This document shows, one piece after another, positions 5,686 to 11,556 of a stretch of 11,556 bases of DNA. The position numbers and the translations under genes are program-made. Position 1 is the first letter of the stretch. Every line of letters begins with the position of its first letter. The DNA comes from an uncultured Clostridia bacterium (GTDB lineage Bacteria > Bacillota > Clostridia > JAAYHZ01), in contig CALCRE010000126.1 in the NCBI GenBank assembly GCA_937894465.1, positions 1-11,556 of the forward strand, written 5' to 3'. The notes under the pieces are model-generated. The model saw nothing but the letters and a program-made list of their open reading frames with translations. It was not told where the DNA came from and searched no databases.

Positions 5686-6945
5686 TTATCTTTCGTCACC
5701 GATTATTACATCGACCTGCATTGTCTCTTTGGTCTCTGTTCTATAATACTCAATACTTATTACATCACCGGGAGACTTCTTATTAACAATTTCAATCAAT
5801 TCGTTTCCTGTTTTAATCTCTTTTCCGTCAGCCTTTGTGATAATGTCATTCACTTTCAATCCTGCCAATTTTGCAGGTGAATCGGCTGTCACTTCAACTA
5901 TATATGCACCGGCAGGCAACTTAAACTGAGTGGCAACTTGTTCGTTATACTGTGTTGAGATGCTCACGCCTAACCAAGGCCTGTTTCTGCTCACGTATCC
6001 ATCCTTAAGCAGGGAATTCGTGATTTCCTTCACTCTGTTGATGGGGATTGCAAAACCCAATCCTTCATAACCGGATGCCGTTATTTTTACTGTGTTAATA
6101 CCCACAACCTGACCGCGACTGTTCACCAAAGCGCCTCCGCTGTTTCCGGGGTTAATTGCCGCATCCGTTTGAATCAATGTGTATACATTGCCTTCTTCGC
6201 TCTTCCAACCTATGTTTCGGTCCAATCCGCTGATAACTCCTGCAGTTACAGAGCTCAAGAAATCCGATCCTCCCGGATTACCAATCGCAACCGCCAATTC
6301 TCCCACCTTCAAGTCGTCCGAATCGCCTAATTCCGCTGCAACCAGATTGGGTGCATCAATTTTTAATAAAGCCAAGTCTGTTTCACTGTCTCGGCCGACA
6401 ACTGTTGCAGCGTAGCGTTTGTCAGGCTCTCTCGGCAGAATGACTTCAATTCTTGCACCGGCCAACAAGTCATTGCTTTTCGTATTCATAGAGCTTTCTA
6501 TAACATGGTTGTTTGTCACTACATATCCGTTTTCCGCATCTATGATAATTCCGCTGCCTTCCGAACCGCTTTGTCTGTTCCCAAAGAAGAAATCCGTAAT
6601 GCTGTATGTGGAAACAATCCCAACCACTGAAGGGCTGACCTTATCTGCAATTGCCACCACCGGTGAGTCGATTTTTTGAATTTCATATTTTGTGACAACC
6701 TCTGTCGTGTTTCCGTTTTGTGACGAGGCAGGGGTGGTATCCAGTGTACTTTCAGCTGTTACCTGGTTTAAGGATGTCATTGCAAGATAGGTCACTCCAC
6801 CGCCTACTATAGAAGTAAGTAAGGCAATGATAATCACAGTAACCAATCCGACACCTTTACGTTGTCTGCGTCCTCTTCCGATCCTGTCATCCGGGAAATC
6901 AAAATCCGAGCTTGTGTGTCTTCTGTTCATATCAAAATAATCCAT
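5686..6945 (-). CDS. htrA: HtrA/DegP-type membrane-anchored serine protease with PDZ domain
   Basis: A 419-residue S1C protease, typical of Bacillota HtrA in length and order. After a charged cytoplasmic N-terminus with RGRRQRK there is one membrane helix (about 32-57), a Thr/Ser/Asn-rich linker, a trypsin-like domain (about 95-310) and one C-terminal PDZ domain (about 323-415). The catalytic triad is visible: H147 in VVTNNHVIE, D190 in SETDLALLK and S269 in NPGNSGGAL. The protease should face outward and degrade or refold misfolded exported proteins. I chose ATG 6945 because AAAGGGG (6960-6954) lies 8 nt upstream; the frame could extend to 6990 but has no ribosome site there. It follows the sensor kinase on the same strand after 183 bp and may be controlled by it, as for CssRS and HtrB in Bacillus. 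Confidence 0.94.
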   Translation of the reverse strand: MDYFDMNRRHTSSDFDFPDDRIGRGRRQRKGVGLVTVIIIALLTSIVGGGVTYLAMTSLNQVTAESTLDTTPASSQNGNTTEVVTKYEIQKIDSPVVAIADKVSPSVVGIVSTYSITDFFFGNRQSGSEGSGIIIDAENGYVVTNNHVIESSMNTKSNDLLAGARIEVILPREPDKRYAATVVGRDSETDLALLKIDAPNLVAAELGDSDDLKVGELAVAIGNPGGSDFLSSVTAGVISGLDRNIGWKSEEGNVYTLIQTDAAINPGNSGGALVNSRGQVVGINTVKITASGYEGLGFAIPINRVKEITNSLLKDGYVSRNRPWLGVSISTQYNEQVATQFKLPAGAYIVEVTADSPAKLAGLKVNDIITKADGKEIKTGNELIEIVNKKSPGDVISIEYYRTETKETMQVDVIIGDER

Positions 6946-6998
6946 AATTTTTACCCCTTTCATTATTGTTTCTTTTATAGGTATTTTCATACATACTT

Positions 6999-7021
6999 TT
7001 GATCATTTAAATTGATCAATT
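6999..7021. promoter_or_regulatory. Inverted repeat upstream of htrA (candidate operator)
   Basis: TTGATCA (6999-7005) and TGATCAA (7013-7019) form perfect 7-bp arms around a 7-bp TTTAAAT spacer, and AATTGATCAATT (7010-7021) is itself a 12-bp palindrome. The element lies between the htrA ATG and a minus-strand TATAAT at 7045-7040, so it would fall just downstream of the start site if that -10 is used. No -35 stands out. The rest of the 183-bp gap (6946-7128) is AT-rich and holds no gene. Confidence 0.4.
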
Positions 7022-7128
7022 CATTCTCTTTTCATTATCATTATAATATCGATAAATTTTTAATTTGATATGAATAAAATGTTAACAATTTAAAATAATA
7101 AGAGGATTTTTAATTCGGATAAAATTGT

Positions 7129-8670
7129 TTATTTTTCAGATAACGGCAGAGTGAAGTAGAATTTTGTCCCCGTACCGGGTTGGCTCTCCACCGTAATAGG
7201 ACGATTATGCTTTTCCATCACGTTCTTTATAATCGACAACCCCAAGCCGGTTCCGGTACCGTTCATTGCCCTGGATTTATCTACTGTATAGAAACGATCC
7301 CATATATTTTCAACTTCTTCAGGTTGAATACCGATCCCGAAATCTTCCACTGTGATACCGGCTGAATGGTCTTCAATGGTGGTGATAATCCGGATCACGC
7401 CCTTCGGATGAGAAAACTTGATGGCGTTGTGCAATAAATTATACACAACCCGTTCGATGGAGTTTTTATTGGCGTATACATAAAGGAATTCCGTGCAGAA
7501 ACGCACATCCAAATCAATGTTCTTTTCTTCTAGGAAGCTTTCCAGATTAATGATCACTCGTCTTATCACTTCTTGCACATCAAAGTTTTCAAATAGAATT
7601 TCTCTATCATCGGAATCTAATCTGGACAATGTTAACAGATCGTTTACCACCCCGGATAGCCGATCTACTTCGTCCTTTACAATGTTAAGATAATATGAAT
7701 GCTTGTCCTCCGGAATGGTTCCGTCCAAAATTCCCGCCACAAACCCCTTAATGGTGGTCATGGGTGTTCTCAACTCATGAGAAACATTAGAAACGAAACG
7801 AGTACGCAAATCCTCGTTCTTTTTTAACGAATCAATCATTTGATTGAAGTTTTCGGCTAATTCGCCGATTTCATCCTTCTTGTTGATGTCCAACCTTTGG
7901 GTATATTCACCGGATGCGATGACTTTGGACATCCTGTTCATTTGTTGAATAGGATTGATCAGCCTTTTGGCCAATATATAGATCAACACAAACGCCAACA
8001 AAGATGAAATCATAATAGAGATCCACAAGTAAACAATGATCTTTTCTTGTGTACGCTTTATTTGTGAAGCAGGTATATGCATATAGACCAGGTAAACATT
8101 ATCGTTACTACTAATGGAGTCTTTATATTGAAGCTGAAACTTTTTACCGTATGTCAGCCATGTGTCCGAAACATAGCGATAGGCGTCGTCGTTAAAAAAT
8201 CCGTAAAAGTCTCCGAGCTCCACAAATGTGTTTTCCTCATCGTTCAGTAATTTTACATACTGTTCTCCGACAGGTAATTGTACATAACCTCCGTTTCCCA
8301 TATATTCCTTTTTAATTGAAGCAGGCAATTCGGGGTATGCAAAATAAATCTCCCCCTCTTCCGTCACGATCCAAATGTCCGCATTGGTGGTATTGCCAAT
8401 GTATTGTACACTTGAGTTAAATAAAATCCATATTTGCTTTTTCATTTGCAAAGCAAGATTAAATTCCATTTTATCGAACTCATTATACCAAGTGAAATAT
8501 TGCTCGAATGCATCACTAACCTTTTCAACACCACTTTCCAAGTTACCGATGTTTTCATTGACAAAATAATCATTTAAAAAGAAATACAGTATTCCACTGA
8601 TAATGGTAAACGTAATGATGGATATGATAACAAATATGCCGATGATTTTGTGGAAAACACCAAATCGCAT
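7129..8670 (-). CDS. Membrane sensor histidine kinase (HAMP-HisKA-HATPase)
   Basis: A 513-residue class I kinase of the ResE/PhoR type. Membrane helix 1 (about 8-32) and helix 2 (about 211-235) flank an extracytoplasmic sensor region of roughly 178 residues. HAMP follows (235-285), then the dimerisation/phosphoacceptor domain with H298 in SHELRTPMTTIKGF, and the ATPase domain with N box NLLHNAIKFS (411-420), G1 DFGIGI (443-448), F box WDRFY (457-461) and G2 GTGLGLS (473-479). All catalytic elements are intact. The start overlaps the regulator stop by one base (TAATG), and GAGGT at the regulator's end serves as ribosome site, so the pair is translationally coupled. The stimulus is unknown; the htrA gene downstream hints at envelope or secretion stress. 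Confidence 0.95.
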   Translation of the reverse strand: MRFGVFHKIIGIFVIISIITFTIISGILYFFLNDYFVNENIGNLESGVEKVSDAFEQYFTWYNEFDKMEFNLALQMKKQIWILFNSSVQYIGNTTNADIWIVTEEGEIYFAYPELPASIKKEYMGNGGYVQLPVGEQYVKLLNDEENTFVELGDFYGFFNDDAYRYVSDTWLTYGKKFQLQYKDSISSNDNVYLVYMHIPASQIKRTQEKIIVYLWISIMISSLLAFVLIYILAKRLINPIQQMNRMSKVIASGEYTQRLDINKKDEIGELAENFNQMIDSLKKNEDLRTRFVSNVSHELRTPMTTIKGFVAGILDGTIPEDKHSYYLNIVKDEVDRLSGVVNDLLTLSRLDSDDREILFENFDVQEVIRRVIINLESFLEEKNIDLDVRFCTEFLYVYANKNSIERVVYNLLHNAIKFSHPKGVIRIITTIEDHSAGITVEDFGIGIQPEEVENIWDRFYTVDKSRAMNGTGTGLGLSIIKNVMEKHNRPITVESQPGTGTKFYFTLPLSEK

Positions 8671-9359
8671 TATTTTACCTCAAATTTGTATCCTACTCCC
8701 CACACTGTTTTTAACCGCCAAGATCCGGTGGCAACCTCGAGCTTTTCCCGTAATCGTTTCACATGGACATCCACGGTTCTGGAATCACCGAAAAAATCAA
8801 ACCCCCAAACCTGTTCAAGCAATTGTTCCCTGGTAAACACCTTGTTTGGATTGGAAGCTAGAAAATAGAGAAGCTCCAGCTCCTTCGGAGGCATCTCCAC
8901 ATCATTCCCCCCGATTTGAACGGTGTAATTCGTCTTGTTAATGACCAATCCCGGATAAACAACTTCTTCTTCGGCAGTGGTGTGAATCCCTTCAAAACGC
9001 CTTAATACGGCTTTGACCCTCACCGCCAATTCCTTCGGGTCAAAAGGCTTGACCATATAGTCATCGGCACCAAGGCGGAAACCTACCACTTTGTCCACCG
9101 TTTCTCCCTTGGCAGACAGCATAATGACCGGTATATTGCTTATATTCCGAATCAGTCGTAATATTTCCAACCCGTCTATTCCGGGAAGCATGATATCCAA
9201 CACAACAAGATTCGGTGTAAATTCCTTGAACTTGTCCATTGCATCCGAACCGGTGTTGCAGGCCTCCACAACATAACCGTCTTTTTCCAAATACAATCGT
9301 ACAAGCTCACAAATATTTACATCATCGTCTACGATTAATATACGGGACTTCGTATTCAT
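8670..9359 (-). CDS. OmpR/PhoB-family response regulator
   Basis: A 229-residue regulator. The receiver domain (about 5-118) has the acidic pocket D11-D12, phosphoacceptor D55 in VVLDIMLPG, S82 in MLSAKG and K104 in VKPFDP. The C-terminal winged helix (about 132-227) contains the PPKELELLYFLASNP and GDSRTVDVHVKRLREKL segments of the transactivation loop and recognition helix, so it should bind direct-repeat DNA as a dimer. AAGGGGG just upstream of the ATG is the ribosome site. The gene starts 9 nt after the VOC gene stop, and its partner kinase begins inside its stop codon. Gene order regulator-kinase-htrA makes htrA a plausible target. Confidence 0.96.
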   Translation of the reverse strand: MNTKSRILIVDDDVNICELVRLYLEKDGYVVEACNTGSDAMDKFKEFTPNLVVLDIMLPGIDGLEILRLIRNISNIPVIMLSAKGETVDKVVGFRLGADDYMVKPFDPKELAVRVKAVLRRFEGIHTTAEEEVVYPGLVINKTNYTVQIGGNDVEMPPKELELLYFLASNPNKVFTREQLLEQVWGFDFFGDSRTVDVHVKRLREKLEVATGSWRLKTVWGVGYKFEVK

Positions 9360-9368
9360 AAAACCCCC

Positions 9369-9776
9369 TTAACATAAGTATTCAAACAACTCCAACCTTT
9401 CTCCGGAAGGTCCTTTGAAGAATATAACCTTCGCAGGATGAGCCAGTGAATTCATTGATATGGGTTGATCGGTTTCAAACACAATTTCTTTTTGAGAAAG
9501 CTTGCGAACGATATCATCCATGTCCTTGACCTCGATTGCTATGTGATTAGCGGCTCCGGTGCAGCCTTTGGGAATACTATCTTTCTCAGAAGGCTCCAAT
9601 AACTCAAGAACAAGGTTCCCCGCCTTCACAAAGGCGATTTTAAGGGATTTTCCGGCACCTTTATCCACCGTAGTTTTAAAATTCAATGCGAACCCCAATT
9701 TATTGACATAGAAATCCTTGGATCTTTCCATGTCTTCCGTATAGATACCAATGTGTGCCAATCCCTTAAAACCCAT
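9369..9776 (-). CDS. VOC-superfamily protein (glyoxalase/bleomycin-resistance-like)
   Basis: A 135-residue protein with the two beta-alpha-beta-beta-beta repeats of the vicinal oxygen chelate fold, about 4-61 and 75-133. Candidate metal ligands sit at the usual places: H8 (LAHIGIYT), E58 (LVLELLEP), H78 (ANHIAIEV) and E129 (RLELFEY), the glyoxalase I pattern. The length and the DMERSKDFYVNKLGF segment are close to lactoylglutathione-lyase-like and methylmalonyl-CoA epimerase-like members, so the reaction cannot be settled from sequence. A clean AGGAGA site lies before the ATG. It sits 30 nt after the oxidoreductase gene and 9 nt before the response regulator gene, in one apparent transcript. 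Confidence 0.88.
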   Translation of the reverse strand: MGFKGLAHIGIYTEDMERSKDFYVNKLGFALNFKTTVDKGAGKSLKIAFVKAGNLVLELLEPSEKDSIPKGCTGAANHIAIEVKDMDDIVRKLSQKEIVFETDQPISMNSLAHPAKVIFFKGPSGERLELFEYLC

Positions 9777-9806
9777 TTTTAATCTCCTATATCATTCATT
9801 AAATTC

Positions 9807-10838
9807 TTATCTGTCAAAATCGATTCGTATCCCTTTTTTCGAGGAATCATACACAGCGCATACCAATTCCACAGAACGCTTGCCTTCATATTGATCCACA
9901 AAAGGCCTTTTCCCTTGTCTGAAGGAATTCACGATGTCCGTGAATTGATTGACGTGACCTTCAATGGTGAATGCGGAAGGATCCGCTGCGCTGAAGTCGT
10001 CATTTTTCGTCACGATGACATCCTCCGGCACTTTCATGTCCTTAATGTCCCACGAAGTGATAACATCCTCTTCCACCACAACAGTTCCACGATTGCCCGA
10101 GATCTCTATCTTTCGAGGTACTCCGGGGTATACCGATGTAGAAGCTTGTATAATACCCAAAGCACCGCTTTTGTATTCTACCACCGCTGAAGTGGTATCA
10201 TCCGTCTCAATGTCATGAACCAGTGTTTTGGCATGTCCATACACACTTTTCACATCACCCATGAGATACAAGAGTAAATCCACTCCGTGGATCCCTTGGT
10301 TCATCAAAGCACCGCCGCCATCCATGTTCCAAGTTCCCTTCCATGTACTGCCGGTGTAGTATGCCGGATCCCGGATAAATTTCATGTAAACGTCCCCATA
10401 AGTCATACGTCCTAACCATCCTTTGTCCACAGCATTTTTCAGTTGTCGGAAAGGTTTGGAATATCTTGATTGGAATATGACCGACAGTAACACATTATAT
10501 TTCTCACAAGCTTCTATCATTTGATCACATTCTGCCGTTGTAATAGCCATCGGCTTTTCCACAACAATATGCTTGCCGGCTTGTGCCGCCTGCACCGCCA
10601 TAGAAGCATGCAATCCGCTAGGTGTGCAAATACATATCGCATCCACTGATGGATCCTTCAACATAGCTTCATAGGATTCAAACGGTTTTATTCCATATTT
10701 CAAACAAAAAGCATCCCTGCTTTTAGGATTTCTACTGGACGCACCGACTAATTCGGCACCTTCAACATGTAGGATGGATTGAGCGTGCCAATCGGCAATC
10801 ATACCGCATCCTGCAATACCAAAACGAATTGTGTTCAT
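9807..10838 (-). CDS. Gfo/Idh/MocA-family NAD(P)-dependent oxidoreductase
   Basis: A 343-residue cytoplasmic dehydrogenase of standard family length. The N-terminal Rossmann fold shows G7-I-A-G10-C-G12-M-I-A; the family signature E94-K95-P96 follows in VVEKPMA, with TPSGLHA before it. In the C-terminal domain the catalytic region reads DGGGALMNQGIHGVDLLLYLMG, with H184 the likely general acid/base. Members oxidise or reduce sugars, inositols and related polyols; the substrate cannot be named here. GGGAG lies 7 nt before the ATG. It is the first gene of the minus-strand run leading through the VOC protein to the two-component system, and it diverges from the patatin gene. Confidence 0.93.
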   Translation of the reverse strand: MNTIRFGIAGCGMIADWHAQSILHVEGAELVGASSRNPKSRDAFCLKYGIKPFESYEAMLKDPSVDAICICTPSGLHASMAVQAAQAGKHIVVEKPMAITTAECDQMIEACEKYNVLLSVIFQSRYSKPFRQLKNAVDKGWLGRMTYGDVYMKFIRDPAYYTGSTWKGTWNMDGGGALMNQGIHGVDLLLYLMGDVKSVYGHAKTLVHDIETDDTTSAVVEYKSGALGIIQASTSVYPGVPRKIEISGNRGTVVVEEDVITSWDIKDMKVPEDVIVTKNDDFSAADPSAFTIEGHVNQFTDIVNSFRQGKRPFVDQYEGKRSVELVCAVYDSSKKGIRIDFDR

Positions 10839-10885
10839 CTAATTCTCCCTTTACAATATGATCATATTTTCTTTGTTTACTATGT

Positions 10886-10894
10886 ATTATAGCA
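10886..10894 (-). promoter_or_regulatory. Extended -10 promoter for the oxidoreductase-VOC-two-component run
   Basis: On the minus strand TGCTATAAT (10894-10886) is a perfect TGnTATAAT element, 47 nt before the oxidoreductase ATG. The palindrome at 10904-10920 would cover part of its spacer and -35 zone. Confidence 0.5.
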
Positions 10895-10903
10895 TATTAC
10901 GCC

Positions 10904-10920
10904 ACATTATAGTATAATGT
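10904..10920. promoter_or_regulatory. 17-bp perfect palindrome in the divergent promoter region (candidate operator)
   Basis: ACATTATA (10904-10911) and TATAATGT (10913-10920) are perfect inverted arms around a single G. Each strand carries a TATAAT inside it, at 10913-10918 on plus and 10911-10906 on minus. It could be a repressor site covering the promoters of both divergent genes, a pair of overlapping -10 boxes, or both. A 9-bp direct repeat, GCCACATTA, begins at 10901 and recurs at 10957-10965. Confidence 0.45.
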
Positions 10921-10999
10921 TTTCGATGTTACGTATGATAAGGGCATCAAGCATGTGCCACATTAATATATTTTACCAAAAGGAGTTGATTAAACAGAT

Positions 11000-11518
11000 A
11001 TGACTTTAGGTATTACATTTGGCGGCGGTGCAGCGAAAGGGGCTGCCCACATCGGTGCTATAAAATGTTTTCAGGAAAACGGAATCGACTTCGATGTAGT
11101 AACAGGAAATAGCGCAGGTAGTATTGCAGGAGCCCTTTATTCTTACGGCTACACATGGCGTAATATGTTAAAATTTGTTCAAGCTGCCACTAAAAGAAAA
11201 TCCATATGGTTTAAATATGGATTTTTATACAATTCAAGTTCCATTGAAAGTATCGTTGAAAAAGGAATCGGTCGCATTAACTTCTCCGATTTGCACAAAC
11301 CTTTTTGTTGTGTCGCTTGCAACTTAAGAACAGGAAAGCTTGTGGTATTAAACAGCGGCAAGGTCGCCAAAGCGGTGCGCGCAAGCTGCTCCATTCCCGG
11401 CATCTTTAAACCCACTCCCATTGATGACATGTTGTTGGTGGACGGATGCATTGTAAACAGTATACCATCCAACATATGCCGAAACATGGGTGCAGACTAT
11501 GTATACTGCATAACCTAA
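11000..11518 (+). CDS. Patatin-like phospholipase family protein, short form
   Basis: The 172-residue product has the full patatin catalytic set: oxyanion loop G8-G-G-A-A-K-G14, nucleophile elbow G36-N-S38-A-G40 and the Asp of the dyad, D148 in LVDGCIVNSIP. It most resembles the small bacterial YlbK/RssA-type serine hydrolases expected to act on acyl esters of lipids. Relatives I know are roughly 250-300 residues; this one ends at tandem TAA TAA shortly after the GADYV strand, so about 80 or more C-terminal residues are missing. It may be a genuine short form or a gene broken by frameshift or nonsense change, with the right edge 38 nt away. AGGAG at 10981-10985 is 14 nt from the ATG, rather far, but an in-frame stop at 10991-10993 rules out an earlier start. 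Confidence 0.8.
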   Translation: MTLGITFGGGAAKGAAHIGAIKCFQENGIDFDVVTGNSAGSIAGALYSYGYTWRNMLKFVQAATKRKSIWFKYGFLYNSSSIESIVEKGIGRINFSDLHKPFCCVACNLRTGKLVVLNSGKVAKAVRASCSIPGIFKPTPIDDMLLVDGCIVNSIPSNICRNMGADYVYCIT

Positions 11519-11556
11519 TAATATCGAAGTTCATATAACGTTATCCAGATCGATAA

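Noticed and set aside
6946..6990. Longer N-terminus for HtrA starting at 6990
   Set aside because: No ribosome site precedes 6990, whereas AAAGGGG is 8 nt before ATG 6945, and family proteins start with a short charged N-terminus.
1..11556. CRISPR arrays, tRNA or rRNA genes, insertion sequences, phage integration sites
   Set aside because: No regularly spaced repeats, no cloverleaf or rRNA-like segments, no transposase or integrase coding and no long terminal inverted repeats were seen on either strand.

Overview
The window looks like a chromosomal segment of a spore-forming, low-to-moderate GC member of the Bacillota, most likely a clostridium-like organism. The evidence is strong AGGAGG-type ribosome binding sites, a four-cysteine ribosomal protein L28, a single-pass HtrA protease, a ResE/PhoR-like two-component pair, and a hidden 24-codon gene next to rpmB that matches the sporulation peptide SpoVM. 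Genus cannot be told from this window.

Layout. Almost everything is on the minus strand, so transcription runs from high to low coordinates; rpmB and a patatin gene are the only plus-strand genes. From the right: a patatin-like gene (11000-11518, +) diverges from a minus-strand run of an oxidoreductase (10838-9807), a VOC protein (9776-9369), a response regulator (9359-8670), a histidine kinase (8670-7129) and, after a 183-bp AT-rich gap, an HtrA protease (6945-5686) closed by a 12-bp hairpin terminator. Next comes spoVM (5527-5453), which converges on rpmB (5147-5335, +); two back-to-back terminators separate them. To the left, divergent from rpmB, is a tightly packed module (4908-2321) of two unfamiliar proteins. 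The last run is a sialidase-fold protein (2223-1117), RNA 2',3'-cyclic phosphodiesterase ThpR (1064-516) and a lipoprotein cut by the window edge (485-1).

How the genes may work together. The sensor kinase, regulator and HtrA resemble in arrangement the CssRS-HtrB envelope-stress system of Bacillus, so HtrA may be an output of the kinase (inference). The oxidoreductase and VOC genes lie in the same tight run as the regulator, an unusual mix of sugar-type metabolism and signalling. The 4908-2321 module is the least explained part: one protein is coiled coil, Gly/Ala-rich hydrophobic segment, coiled coil; the other has a possible degenerate PD-(D/E)XK-like nuclease motif followed by a glycine zipper. 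Such a pair could be a defence or membrane-active effector system, but no function is shown. An in-frame UGA splits the first of these genes from a 40-codon tail whose stop overlaps the second gene by four bases, so the stop is either a recent nonsense change, an assembly error, or a recoding site.
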